Source of the DNA: Cohnella pontilimi
Lineage (GTDB): Bacteria; Bacillota; Bacilli; Paenibacillales; Paenibacillaceae
Direction: 5' to 3'
NCBI RefSeq assembly: GCF_005049045.1
Contig: NZ_SUPK01000002.1
Location: 372,001-436,000, forward strand
Length of the DNA: 64,000 nt
Part shown: piece by piece, positions 45,107-54,094 of the stretch
Layout of the letters: each line of letters starts with the position of its first letter
Numbering within the stretch: the stretch's first letter is position 1
Notes under the pieces: model-generated
Seen by the model: only the letters and a program-made list of their open reading frames with translations
What the model was told of the DNA's origin: nothing
Databases searched by the model: none
Position numbers and translations under genes: made by a program

Positions 45107-46456
45107 TTATGCTTGCAGCGCAGCTTCCCGCGTATCTTCCTCCACGTGCAGCAGCTCGCCGCGGCATTCGTTGACGCCCGAATCGGTGATGCGGACGCGG
45201 CAAAGCTTGCCGATCAGCGAAGGATCCCCGTTCAGCACGACGTTCAGGTAGTTGTCCGTATAGCCGGACAACAGCCCTTGGCCTTCGGCTCCTTTGGCTT
45301 CCCGTTCCGGAATGACGGACAGCTCGCGGCCCAGCCACTCACGGCCGTATGCCGCCTGCATTTGCTCGGACAGCTCGATCAGCTTGTGCACGCGTTCGTG
45401 CTTCAGCTCCTCGTCCACCTGATCGTCCATCCGCGCGGCCGGTGTTCCGGTACGCTTCGAATAAGGGAACACGTGCATCTCCGCAAACCCTATTTGCTGC
45501 ATGAACCGGTAGCCGTTCTCGAACTGTTCCTCGGTTTCCCCGGGGAAGCCGACAATGACGTCCGTCGTGATTGCGACGCCGGGCATTGCTTCATGGATTC
45601 GCGCGATTTTCTCGGCAAACTCGGCGGTCGTGTACTTGCGCCGCATGCGCTTCAAAATCTCGTCGTCACCCGCCTGAAGTGGAATGTGAAGATGGCGGCA
45701 CATTTTCGGCGAGGAGTTGAGCACGCGGATCATTTCGTCATCGATTTGGCTCGCTTCGATCGAGCTGATGCGGATGCGCTCCAGTCCTTCGATCTTATCC
45801 AAATCTTGCAGCAGGTCGGACAGGTGGTAATTTTCGAGATCGTCGCCGTAACCGCCCGTGTGAATCCCGGTGAGCACGATTTCCTTGTAGCCGGACGCCA
45901 CGAGCTGGCGCGCTTGGTTCAGCACGCTCTCCGGCTTGCGGCTGCGGGACAGTCCACGGGACCAGGGGATGATGCAGAAGGTGCAGAAGTTGTTGCAGCC
46001 TTCCTGGATTTTCAGAAACGCACGCGTACGCTCGGCGAAATCCGGTACATCCAGTTCCTCGAATTCGCGCGTCTTCATGATATTGCGCACGGCGTTCACC
46101 GGCCGGCGATTGATTTGAATGTCCGCCACAAAGTCCATCAGCTTTTCGCGGTCTTGTGTTCCGACGACCAGATCAACCCCGGGAATCGCCATGATTTCCG
46201 CGGGCGAAGTCTGGGCGTAGCAGCCTGTCACCGCGACTACGGCATCCGGATTGCGGCGTACGGCGCGGCGAATAATTTGGCGGCTTTTTTTGTCGCCCGT
46301 GTTCGTGACCGTACACGTATTGATGACGTAGACGTCTGCCGTCGTTGTCTCGAAATCCACCTGCTCGTAGCCTTCGTTTTTGAACAGCTGCCACATCGCT
46401 TCGGTATCGTAAAAATTGACTTTGCAGCCCAATGTATAAAATGCCACGCTAGGCAT
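45107..46456 (-). CDS. mtaB: tRNA (N6-threonylcarbamoyladenosine37-C2)-methylthiotransferase MtaB
   Basis: A 449-residue radical SAM methylthiotransferase that converts t6A37 to ms2t6A37 in tRNAs reading ANN codons. The N-terminal MTTase domain has the three cluster cysteines (TLGCKVNFYDTE, NTCTVTN, VTGCYAQ). The radical SAM motif CNNFCTFC is near residue 153, and a C-terminal TRAM domain ends the protein. Length and order match B. subtilis YqeV. It starts 3 bases after rsmE. Confidence 0.96.
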   Translation of the reverse strand: MPSVAFYTLGCKVNFYDTEAMWQLFKNEGYEQVDFETTTADVYVINTCTVTNTGDKKSRQIIRRAVRRNPDAVVAVTGCYAQTSPAEIMAIPGVDLVVGTQDREKLMDFVADIQINRRPVNAVRNIMKTREFEELDVPDFAERTRAFLKIQEGCNNFCTFCIIPWSRGLSRSRKPESVLNQARQLVASGYKEIVLTGIHTGGYGDDLENYHLSDLLQDLDKIEGLERIRISSIEASQIDDEMIRVLNSSPKMCRHLHIPLQAGDDEILKRMRRKYTTAEFAEKIARIHEAMPGVAITTDVIVGFPGETEEQFENGYRFMQQIGFAEMHVFPYSKRTGTPAARMDDQVDEELKHERVHKLIELSEQMQAAYGREWLGRELSVIPEREAKGAEGQGLLSGYTDNYLNVVLNGDPSLIGKLCRVRITDSGVNECRGELLHVEEDTREAALQA

Positions 46457-46459
46457 CGG

Positions 46460-47224
46460 TTATCCTCCCATCTCTCCGGCTTCGTAAGCCAGACAGGCGA
46501 GCGCGTACAGCGCCGCCGTCTCCGTTCTTAATATTCGTTTGCCCAGCCCGGCCGGAACGGCTCCGGCGGCTTGAGCTTCTTCCGCTTCTTCTTGTGCAAA
46601 TCCGCCTTCCGGTCCGACGACGAGCAGCACACTTGGCGACTGCCCCTTCGTTTTTCCGTGAAAATCGGCAAGCGTCGGACGCAGCCCTTGGCCGGTCCGT
46701 CCTTCTTCCTCGTAACAAAACAATACGAGATCATAGGAAGAAAATTGGCCGATCAACGCTTTCCACCCGCATACCGGACGAATTTCCGGAATCCGGCTTC
46801 GGTGGCTCTGCTCCGCGGCTTCTTTGGCAATTTTGCGCCACCGGTCCAGCCGCTTGGCTTCCTTGCGCTCGTCGTATTGCACGACGGTACGGCGCGAGAG
46901 AAACGGTTGAAAAGCAAACGCTCCCGCTTCCGTCCCTTTCTGGATGACCGTCTCGAGCTTGTCCCCTTTGGGCAGGCTTTGAGCGACCGTTACCCGCCAA
47001 GCCATCTCCGCCGAGCCGGTCAGCACTTGGACGATAGCCGCGAGAACCGCCTCTTTGCCGACTGCCGATATTTTCGCCAGCACATCCCGTCCGCTGCCGT
47101 CGCAGGCGATGAATTCATCCCCCGGCTTGGCGCGCATGACGGATCCCAGATGACGGGCGTCCTCGCCGGTCAACGTCACGGAGTCTTCCGTCATTTGTTC
47201 CGGCTGTACGAAATAACGCTGCAT
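46460..47224 (-). CDS. rsmE: 16S rRNA (uracil1498-N3)-methyltransferase RsmE
   Basis: A 254-residue SPOUT methyltransferase. It begins MQRYFVQPEQ, with the PUA-like EDARHLGSVMRAKPGD early. The knot motifs are QSLPKGDKLETVIQKGTEAG, LLVVGPEGGFAQEE and the C-terminal LGKRILRTETAALYAL, all characteristic of RsmE. It lies between the site-2 protease gene and mtaB, in the order of the B. subtilis yqeT-yqeU-yqeV region. Confidence 0.96.
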   Translation of the reverse strand: MQRYFVQPEQMTEDSVTLTGEDARHLGSVMRAKPGDEFIACDGSGRDVLAKISAVGKEAVLAAIVQVLTGSAEMAWRVTVAQSLPKGDKLETVIQKGTEAGAFAFQPFLSRRTVVQYDERKEAKRLDRWRKIAKEAAEQSHRSRIPEIRPVCGWKALIGQFSSYDLVLFCYEEEGRTGQGLRPTLADFHGKTKGQSPSVLLVVGPEGGFAQEEAEEAQAAGAVPAGLGKRILRTETAALYALACLAYEAGEMGG

Positions 47225-47304
47225 GTCTCAAAGCCTCCCGCTGAAACGTCCATCCTCCATCATAACTTGTTGAGCCCGGTTGCGCCACCGGATTCTGTTT
47301 CCGA

Positions 47305-47964
47305 TCAGCCGAAAAACAACGCCAAAAACCGATTCATTCCGATGAGAATCGGACCACTCAAAGAGAATAACGGATCAATTGTGATCCTTCTGAGCGGCGG
47401 CAGAAACAGGATCAACAAGAAAATATAAACGCTCCACTGCTCGTACTTCATCATTTGGATCCGACTCCGCAGCGGCATGAACTCCTCGAGGATGCGGTAA
47501 CCATCCAGCGGAGGAAGAGGAATGAGATTAAACAAAAATAAGACCATATTGATCTGCAGCCAATATTTAAAAAAGGTACCCAGCGTTGCAGCCGCCGCAT
47601 CTGACATCGAGACGCCGGAGGCATTCAGGATGGCGATGATCAACAATCCGAGAAAGGCAAGCAGCAAGTTGCTGACCGGTCCCGCGGCGGTGACCAGCAT
47701 CGTCATCAACCGCGGACTGCGGAAATTGCGCCGGTCCACCGGAACCGGTTTGGCCCAGCCGAATCCGGCCAGGACCAGGAAAATCATGCCGATCCAGTCC
47801 AGATGCGCCATCGGATTGAGCGTCACGCGGCCTTCCCTGTACGCGGTCTTGTCTCCGAACTTGTATGCCGTCCATGCATGGGCAAATTCATGTACGCTGA
47901 AGGAAACCAGCATGACCAAAATAAAGAAAGGGAGTTCCTCGAGAGGAAACCGAAGTAAACTCAT
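47305..47964 (-). CDS. Site-2 protease family membrane metalloprotease (M50)
   Basis: A 219-residue intramembrane protease-like protein with about five hydrophobic segments. The zinc motif HEFAHAW (HExxH) is at residue 25 and the third-ligand motif NLIPLPPLDGY near 165. It belongs to the short M50 group that lacks PDZ domains; its substrates are unknown. It is inserted between prmA and rsmE, overlapping prmA by 4 bases (ATGA), so it is part of that operon. Confidence 0.92.
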   Translation of the reverse strand: MSLLRFPLEELPFFILVMLVSFSVHEFAHAWTAYKFGDKTAYREGRVTLNPMAHLDWIGMIFLVLAGFGWAKPVPVDRRNFRSPRLMTMLVTAAGPVSNLLLAFLGLLIIAILNASGVSMSDAAAATLGTFFKYWLQINMVLFLFNLIPLPPLDGYRILEEFMPLRSRIQMMKYEQWSVYIFLLILFLPPLRRITIDPLFSLSGPILIGMNRFLALFFG

Positions 47965-48956
47965 GCTTCCTCCTCATCCTCCTTCGGCTTACCCGCTACG
48001 AACGCGATCCAGTCGTCTTGCCGGACACGGTCGATAATTTCGAATCCAGCCGCGAGCAGGCCGGCCTCCACGTCTTCTTCTTTGTTCTTATATATACCCG
48101 ATGCAATATAGATGCCGCCGGGCTTGAGCACTTCCATCACATCGGCAATGAACAGCAAAATGATTTCCGCCAGAATGTTAGCCACGACGAGGTCCACGGG
48201 CGGCTTGACGGCAAGCGCGCTGCCTGCGGCGGTATCCCGTTCATTCAGGATGCCGAGCAGGTCGCTCTGCCGGACTTGGATTTCGTTTTGCAAGCCGTTC
48301 AGCTTAATATTCTCCGTGGCGCTGGAGACGGCCACCGGATCCAGATCGAGCGCCAGCACCCGGGAAGCGCCCAACTTGATCGCGCCGATGGACAGAATGC
48401 CCGATCCCGTTCCCACATCGATGACCGCATCGCCTGCCCGAATCGCGCTCTCCAACGTACGAAGGCACAGCGCGGTCGTCGGATGGGTTCCGGTGCCGAA
48501 GGCCATGCCGGGATCCAGTTCGATGATCAACTCGTCATCCTCCGGCGTATATTCCTCCCAAGTGGGCTTGATCGTCAATCGTTCGGAAACGCGCAAAGGC
48601 TTAAAATATTTTTTCCAGGCGTCCGCCCAGTCTTCTTCCTTCACTTCTCCGGTCTGCACGGTGAACTCTCCCGGATCGTAGCCGAATTCCGGCAAACCTT
48701 GAATAAGCTCGACCAGCTCGGCTCGAACGCGTTCGAAATCGGTGCCCTCCGCAAAATAACCTTTGATCACCGCATATCCCGGCCGGATATCGTTCAAAGG
48801 CTTGTCGAACCATTGGCCCAGCGAAGTATCGTAAGGCTTGTCGGGAGACCAGGATTCTTCGATGGCTACTCCGCCGGCCCCGAGCTCACTCATATAATGC
48901 GCGATCATTTCCTGCGACGGTTCCGTCGCCAATACCGTGATTTCATGCCATAACAC
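47961..48956 (-). CDS. prmA: Ribosomal protein L11 methyltransferase PrmA
   Basis: A 331-residue SAM enzyme that trimethylates ribosomal protein L11. The N-terminal substrate-recognition domain starts VLWHEITVLATEPSQE, and the catalytic domain has GTGTHPTTALCLRTLE, VIDVGTGSGILSIGA and DLVVANILAEIIL (the NIL motif). The GTG at 48956 has GGAAGGGG upstream. The in-frame ATG at 49010 is rejected because it lies on the -10 box of the promoter at 49009-49038 and so cannot be in the transcript. Confidence 0.95.
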   Translation of the reverse strand: MLWHEITVLATEPSQEMIAHYMSELGAGGVAIEESWSPDKPYDTSLGQWFDKPLNDIRPGYAVIKGYFAEGTDFERVRAELVELIQGLPEFGYDPGEFTVQTGEVKEEDWADAWKKYFKPLRVSERLTIKPTWEEYTPEDDELIIELDPGMAFGTGTHPTTALCLRTLESAIRAGDAVIDVGTGSGILSIGAIKLGASRVLALDLDPVAVSSATENIKLNGLQNEIQVRQSDLLGILNERDTAAGSALAVKPPVDLVVANILAEIILLFIADVMEVLKPGGIYIASGIYKNKEEDVEAGLLAAGFEIIDRVRQDDWIAFVAGKPKEDEEEA

Positions 48957-49008
48957 GTTTGCTGCCCCTTCCGACGCCGTTTCGTCCGTCCTTTGGATAT
49001 CAGCCTCC

Positions 49009-49038
49009 ATTATACACGTTTCCCTTTTGGCTAGGCAA
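49009..49038 (-). promoter_or_regulatory. SigA promoter of the prmA operon
   Basis: On the minus strand there is a -35 TTGCCT (49033-49038), an 18-base spacer and a perfect -10 TATAAT (49009-49014). It supports the downstream GTG start of prmA. Confidence 0.75.
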
Positions 49039-49112
49039 AATAAACGCCGGACTCACCGGCTCCCAGCGGCGCTGCGAGGCCCCGTCTATCGGGTGCAAGC
49101 AACTGGTAATCG

Positions 49113-49121
49113 TGCTATAAT
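49113..49121 (+). promoter_or_regulatory. Extended -10 promoter of the XRE regulator gene
   Basis: TGCTATAAT is an extended -10 (TGn plus perfect TATAAT at 49116-49121), 78 bases before the start codon. No good -35 is seen. It is divergent from the prmA promoter. Confidence 0.65.
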
Positions 49122-49199
49122 TATTTGTCATACTAGCAAAATACATGGTTTCCGGCACCACCGCTGTAAAAATGACTGCGTTCCGGGAGAGGGTTGAAG

Positions 49200-49556
49200 A
49201 TGTTCGCTGCGCGGCTCAAGCAACTGCGTAAAAAGAGGGGATTGACGATGCAAGAATTGGCCGATTATGTAGGGGTGGCAAAAAGCACGTATGCGGGGTA
49301 TGAATCCGGATATCGCCAGCCGACGATCGAGTCCATTCAAACGATTTCCAGAAAACTTCGAACGTCGGCGGACTATCTTCTGGGGCTGACCGATGATCCG
49401 CAGCCTCCCGTTCAACCTAACCATAATGCAAAAGAATATTTGAATTACGAACAGCTTCATTGGGACGGAGTTCCTCTGCAACAGGAAGACTTGGCTTTGA
49501 TTCGCAGTTTGCTCGAACGCCTGCTCCGTGACCGGACCTTACCCAAGGATGAATGA
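49200..49556 (+). CDS. XRE-family helix-turn-helix transcriptional regulator
   Basis: A 118-residue DNA-binding protein. Residues 1-65 form the Cro/CI-type HTH (MQELADYVGVAKSTYAGYES as the two recognition helices), ending with the common ADYLLGLTDDP. The rest is a short helical tail that may dimerise. The ATG at 49200 has GGGAGAGGG 6 bases upstream. The target is unknown. Its stop lies one base from the stop of the converging gene, with no terminator between. Confidence 0.9.
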   Translation: MFAARLKQLRKKRGLTMQELADYVGVAKSTYAGYESGYRQPTIESIQTISRKLRTSADYLLGLTDDPQPPVQPNHNAKEYLNYEQLHWDGVPLQQEDLALIRSLLERLLRDRTLPKDE

Positions 49557-49557
49557 T

Positions 49558-50328
49558 TTATCCCCCCATCGCTTTCCGCAGCCTGGTTTGCAAATTGGCA
49601 TTAAGCTTTTCCTTGAAAGCGAAGAAGGTTTGCCGCCACTTCTCCGTATCACGCGAAGGCACAGAGTCGTTTTCCGCTTTCTGGACGACATCTTCGAACT
49701 TGCCGTTACATACGGCTTCTGCGGATGCCAACTCCTTCGTCCATTTTTGTTTCCATGCCCCGACAGCGGCGGCATCTGCCTTATCCAGTTTCCTCATGCT
49801 CGATTCCGCTTCTTGCAGCACATTTTCCATTTCCTTCGTGCAAATCGCTTGAACCTGCTTCAATCGTTGTTCATATCGTTGGATCTGATTGATCGGCGGA
49901 TCGGTTGGACTTGCGCTTGGCTGTTCACGCCTTGGTGTGTCGGATTTCTTCATGCTTTGCTTTGGAGATGGCTCCGGGCTTGGCACAGACAGATTTGGCT
50001 TTGTATCCGGTTGCGGAGACGGCTTATCCTTGCCCGGCTGTGGAGACGGCTCGTCCGCGTCCGGCAGCTGCGGCTCGACTTCGGCGGCATCCGCTTCTTC
50101 CTTCGATTGTTCATAAGCGGCGGGAGAATCTTCTGCCGCTGAAGGCTCTTGCTCCGCTTGTGCCATCACGCGTTCAGCATCTTGCAGCGCTTGTTCCGTT
50201 GACCTCTGCGAGTGCAAGACTGCCCATGTGAGAAGAAGAATAACCGTTAAGGAAGCAAGGGTAACGATGGCGGCATTCGGTTTCCGGAATTTCCGCCGTC
50301 TCTTCTTTCGTTTGCGTCGTTGTTCCAT
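49558..50328 (-). CDS. Membrane-anchored coiled-coil protein with Ser/Pro-rich linker, unknown function
   Basis: A 256-residue protein. The cytoplasmic start is very basic (MEQRRKRKKRRRKFRKP), followed by one membrane helix at residues 20-40 and an acidic, Pro/Ser-rich linker with SPQP repeats (residues 60-140). The C-terminal helical domain (residues 148-256) has two cysteines (QAICTKE and AEAVCNG) that could form a disulfide outside the cell. No family is recognised. It starts at 50328 behind GGGAGGAG. Confidence 0.78.
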   Translation of the reverse strand: MEQRRKRKKRRRKFRKPNAAIVTLASLTVILLLTWAVLHSQRSTEQALQDAERVMAQAEQEPSAAEDSPAAYEQSKEEADAAEVEPQLPDADEPSPQPGKDKPSPQPDTKPNLSVPSPEPSPKQSMKKSDTPRREQPSASPTDPPINQIQRYEQRLKQVQAICTKEMENVLQEAESSMRKLDKADAAAVGAWKQKWTKELASAEAVCNGKFEDVVQKAENDSVPSRDTEKWRQTFFAFKEKLNANLQTRLRKAMGG

Positions 50329-50379
50329 CGTGATCTCCTCCCCGCCTTCCGCTCATGGTAGAAGTCAAAGCGAAATGAG

Positions 50380-50428
50380 AAAAAAGGGCTGTCCGAGAAG
50401 TCAAGACACGACCCCCGAACAGCCCCTT
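50380..50428 (-). terminator. Terminator of the exopolysaccharide operon
   Basis: On the minus strand AAGGGGCTGT and ACAGCCCTT pair across a long loop and are followed by TTTTTCTC, just after the stop of the last gene in the operon. The loop is long, so strength is uncertain. Confidence 0.65.
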
Positions 50429-50431
50429 CAG

Positions 50432-52726
50432 TTATACGCCCATCATATGCTCGATAATAAAGAACACCGTTTGATTCACTTGATTCTTCACGTCACGGAG
50501 CGCTTCATGTTTGACGGCTTTTGGCGCATCGGTTTCCTGGATCCGATTGACCGTGTCCTTGCCCGTCTGAACGACTTCCAACAATACCTTTACTTTTTGC
50601 AAATCGCCGGTGGAGGCAAGTAGTTCCTCCTTGAGCTCGTCAAGCTTTTCTTCCAGCTCCTTGATGATGTCTCGAACCTCGTCTTTCGGATCATCCTTTT
50701 CTTTCTTGCTTCCGTTGACTAGCGTCACCTCTTGTTGGAAGACCACTTTCGCCGGCCCCCCGTAAGGATTGATCAATGCGGCTTGAATCACCGCAGTCCC
50801 TTGTGCGACTTTATTCGAAATCGAGACTTTCCCGTCCTTCTTCACCTCAACATCCTTGTCCCCGGACACTTTCGTCCATTGCAAGATCGAGGAAGGAATC
50901 CGAATATCCATGAATGACAATTGATATTCATGATGGCGTCCGTTCGCGGTGATTTTCACCGTCGATTTCGCTTCCGCCCGCACATAAGCCACGGCAATCG
51001 CATTCATGGCCGGAAGGTCGTATTTCAACTTGTTCTGGAAATTTTCAACCGTAGACATGAGATCAGCCGGCTTCACGCCGAGATTGCGCAGCGTTTGGGT
51101 CAGTGCATAGTCTTGCTTCTTGGACAAGAGCTCGGTCATCGCTTTCCCGAAGACCGCATTCATTTTATCCTGGTTGCCCAAGAGGGCTGCAATTTCTTTG
51201 GACTTCATGTCCGCTACGGTACGGAGCACCGTTCCTTCGAAACCGATGCGATCCTTCGCATCCCCGAACAGGAAAATAAGGAAATCGTCCATCGTCAAGC
51301 TGTTCACGCCGCCTGCCGCCGCTATCGTTTTCAAAGCTTCCCGGTATTCGGGATTGTTCCGTATCGCTTCCAAATCCGACGCCTGCGGGTCGTATCGGAA
51401 TGAACCGAGCGCTTGCAGCATGTTGAATAACTTCGTTTTCAGCTCCGCTCGATCCACGGAATCCGGCAGATGAGGCGATATGCGGTTCCACAGCGGATCG
51501 ATCAGCTTTTGATCTTCCACGGCATTCAGGCCGGCAATTTCATCGCGTGCCTTGCGCACATCCAGGATATCCGCGGGATCACCTGCAAGTAGAGCCGCGC
51601 GAATCTTGTTCATTCGTTCCAGGAATGGCTTCACCGGGAAGACGTCGCCCGACTGTTCCGCGGTTAATGTCACTTCTTGCTCAAAGATGACTTTATGCGT
51701 CCCTCCGGAAGGGGAAATAAGCATCGCCCGAATGACCGCCGAGGCGCTTGGGACGTCTTCCGGAATGGAGACGACTCCATCGGGTTCCACCGTTACGTCC
51801 GGGCTTCCGGATACTTTCACCCAATTCAGCACCATGTTCGGCACCTTGATTCCAAACACATTCAGACTGTACCGGTGCATACGGCCATCGTCGCTTATTT
51901 CGACATCGGCTTTCGCTGCCGAGCGAATATAGGCGATCGCCATCGCATGGGTCGCCGGAACAGCATGGTCCAACTTCATCTGGAATCCCAGAACGGTGGC
52001 GCGCACATCCGTTGCCGTAACGTCCAGGTTGTTCAAGATCGAGCTGAATGTGTAGTCGTCCGTTTGGCGCAACAGCTTATCCGCCGCCTCCGTCAAAACC
52101 GCGTGAATGCCCTGCCGATCTACGAACAACCGGGCCAGCTCAAGCGGCGGTTTGCTCTTCAGCACGTCGACGATCGTGCCTTCTAATCCTTTCAGCTTGT
52201 CGCCATCACCGAACAAGAACACGAGGAAATCATCCATCTTTAAATTATCGTGGCCCCCGGCCGCCGCAATCGTTTGAAGCGTCGCACGGAATTCGGGATT
52301 GGTGCGAATCGCCTCCAAATCCGATGCCTTCGGGTCGTACCGGAAGGAGCCAACTGCCTTGACGAGCCGGAACAAGCTCTCCTTTAATTCCGCCTGGTCG
52401 ACGGATTCCGGCAGTTTGCCGCTGATTTTGTTCCAGATCGGATCCAGCAGATACTGGTCAGTTTGATCGTCGAGTCGGGCGATTTCGTCGCGGAGATTCC
52501 TCACATTCTGCACATCCGCCGCATCACCGGCAACGAGCGCGGCGTGCACTTCGTTCATCCGCTGCAAGAAAGCTGGGGACGGCAGCCCCGCGTTTGCGGC
52601 ATACGCCCTATGAACCACTCCGAACTTCTCTATTAACCCTTTCTGGCTTAGCGGCACAACGCCAAGCGAAGCGGAAAGCATCGAAACGGCAAGTGCGGAC
52701 ACGGTCACTTTTTTCGTCAAAGACAT
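50432..52726 (-). CDS. Secreted protein with two ~320-residue tandem repeats and C-terminal coiled coil
   Basis: A 764-residue exported protein. The signal peptide is at residues 1-43 (ends AYA-AN). Repeat 1 (about 50-370) and repeat 2 (about 375-690) are clearly homologous along their length: SFRYDPKASDLEAIRTNPE against SFRYDPQASDLEAIRNNPE, MDDFLVFLFGD against MDDFLIFLFGD, and LNWVKVSGSPDV against LQWTKVSGDKDV. Each repeat has a helical part of about 230 residues followed by a strand-rich, Ig-like part ending VIFEQEVTLT. A Lys/Glu coiled coil closes the protein. No sorting signal or enzyme motif is seen. It follows ugd by 15 bases, so it probably belongs to the polysaccharide operon. The ATG at 52726 is chosen behind AGAGGTGA. 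Confidence 0.85.
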   Translation of the reverse strand: MSLTKKVTVSALAVSMLSASLGVVPLSQKGLIEKFGVVHRAYAANAGLPSPAFLQRMNEVHAALVAGDAADVQNVRNLRDEIARLDDQTDQYLLDPIWNKISGKLPESVDQAELKESLFRLVKAVGSFRYDPKASDLEAIRTNPEFRATLQTIAAAGGHDNLKMDDFLVFLFGDGDKLKGLEGTIVDVLKSKPPLELARLFVDRQGIHAVLTEAADKLLRQTDDYTFSSILNNLDVTATDVRATVLGFQMKLDHAVPATHAMAIAYIRSAAKADVEISDDGRMHRYSLNVFGIKVPNMVLNWVKVSGSPDVTVEPDGVVSIPEDVPSASAVIRAMLISPSGGTHKVIFEQEVTLTAEQSGDVFPVKPFLERMNKIRAALLAGDPADILDVRKARDEIAGLNAVEDQKLIDPLWNRISPHLPDSVDRAELKTKLFNMLQALGSFRYDPQASDLEAIRNNPEYREALKTIAAAGGVNSLTMDDFLIFLFGDAKDRIGFEGTVLRTVADMKSKEIAALLGNQDKMNAVFGKAMTELLSKKQDYALTQTLRNLGVKPADLMSTVENFQNKLKYDLPAMNAIAVAYVRAEAKSTVKITANGRHHEYQLSFMDIRIPSSILQWTKVSGDKDVEVKKDGKVSISNKVAQGTAVIQAALINPYGGPAKVVFQQEVTLVNGSKKEKDDPKDEVRDIIKELEEKLDELKEELLASTGDLQKVKVLLEVVQTGKDTVNRIQETDAPKAVKHEALRDVKNQVNQTVFFIIEHMMGV

Positions 52727-52741
52727 CCTGGTCACCTCTGG

Positions 52742-54094
52742 TCACAAATTTTGGACGAATGGAAGAGCGGGCAGCTGCTCTTTCACGCCTTGATTCAAGC
52801 TGGGACGGCCAACGGAGTAATAAACGAAATTCGTTCCAAGCAAATCTTCCTCTTCAAAAACGTTTCGTCCGTCAATCAGGATCGGCCTATTCAGAACGGA
52901 CTGCAATTGCTTGAGATCCACATCAGCAAATTCCTCCCATTCCGTCAGCAAGCAGAGCGCATCCGCGCCTTGTGCCGTTTCAAGCGCATCATTGCACCAT
53001 TCGACCCCCTCCTTCCCGAATAAAGCTTGAAAATTGCCCATGGCAACAGGGTCATGGGCTTTGACTTTCACGCCATTCTCCACCAAGAACTGGATAATTT
53101 CCAAAGCTGGTGAATCACGGACGTCGTCGGTGTTCGGCTTGAACGCCAGTCCCCAGACGGCAACCGTCCTGCCTTGCAGCTCGCCGCCGAAGATCGTCTC
53201 CAGCTTCCGGATGACGTTGAACCGCTGGCCCTGATTCACTTCGACGACCGAGCGCAGCAGCTTGAAATCGTAATCGACGTGGCCGGCGATTTGAATAAGG
53301 GCGCGTGTATCTTTCGGAAAACAAGACCCGCCGTAGCCGATACCGGCTTTCAGGTAGGCGGGGCCGATCCGTTTGTCATAGCCCATTCCTTCCGCTACCT
53401 GCGTGACGTCCGCGCCGACTTTCTCGCAAATGTTGGCGATTTCGTTAATGAACGATATTTTCGTGGCGAGAAACGCATTGGAAGCGTATTTGATCATCTC
53501 CGCGCTGCGTATATCCGTTACGACGATTTGTTCGGTCAGAGGCTTATGCAGCTCTACCATCGTGTCGGCTGCCAACGGAGAGTCGACTCCGATAATGATG
53601 CGATCAGGCTGCAGCGAATCCTTGATCGCCGAGCCTTCCCGTAAAAACTCCGGCAGAGAAACGCTGTCAAAAAGGTGCTTCGTGCGGCGCCGGATCAAGT
53701 CAGAGAGCCGCTCGTTCGTTCCGACCGGAACCGTGCTTTTCACCACAATGATTTTGTAGCCGTTCATCGCTTCCGCGATTTCAAGCGCCGCCTCTTCGAT
53801 GTATGAGAGATTCGCCTCACCGTTCGGCAGCGGTGGGGTTCCGACCGCCAGAATGATAATGTCTGATTGCCGTACGGCACCAGGCAAATCGCTCGTGAAC
53901 GCAAGTCTGTCCGCCGCCCGGTTCGCCTCGGACAACTCTTTCAATCCCGGCTCATAGATGGGAATGCCGCCGGAATTCAAGATGTCAATCTTGCGGGTAT
54001 CCTTATCCACACAGATAACCCGGTTGCCGAGCTCCGCAAAGCAAACGCCCGATACGAGTCCGACATAACCGGTTCCGATAACCGCAATGTTCAT
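52742..54094 (-). CDS. ugd: UDP-glucose 6-dehydrogenase
   Basis: A 450-residue enzyme oxidising UDP-glucose to UDP-glucuronate with two NAD. The Rossmann motif MNIAVIGTGYVGLVSGVCFAE is at the N terminus. The catalytic cysteine motif YGGSCFPKDTRAL is near residue 255, and the C-terminal UDP-binding domain has GLAFKPNTDDVRDSPAL. The ATG at 54094 has a GGAGGG site; an in-frame start 57 bases upstream would run into manC. It overlaps manC by 4 bases. It supplies the acidic sugar for the polysaccharide. Confidence 0.96.
   Translation of the reverse strand: MNIAVIGTGYVGLVSGVCFAELGNRVICVDKDTRKIDILNSGGIPIYEPGLKELSEANRAADRLAFTSDLPGAVRQSDIIILAVGTPPLPNGEANLSYIEEAALEIAEAMNGYKIIVVKSTVPVGTNERLSDLIRRRTKHLFDSVSLPEFLREGSAIKDSLQPDRIIIGVDSPLAADTMVELHKPLTEQIVVTDIRSAEMIKYASNAFLATKISFINEIANICEKVGADVTQVAEGMGYDKRIGPAYLKAGIGYGGSCFPKDTRALIQIAGHVDYDFKLLRSVVEVNQGQRFNVIRKLETIFGGELQGRTVAVWGLAFKPNTDDVRDSPALEIIQFLVENGVKVKAHDPVAMGNFQALFGKEGVEWCNDALETAQGADALCLLTEWEEFADVDLKQLQSVLNRPILIDGRNVFEEEDLLGTNFVYYSVGRPSLNQGVKEQLPALPFVQNL

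Noticed and set aside
45113-46531. Long plus-strand open frame (472 codons) opposite mtaB
   Set aside because: It is antisense to a complete, well-conserved MtaB with all catalytic motifs; the frame is a by-product of GC-rich codon usage and has no recognisable domain.
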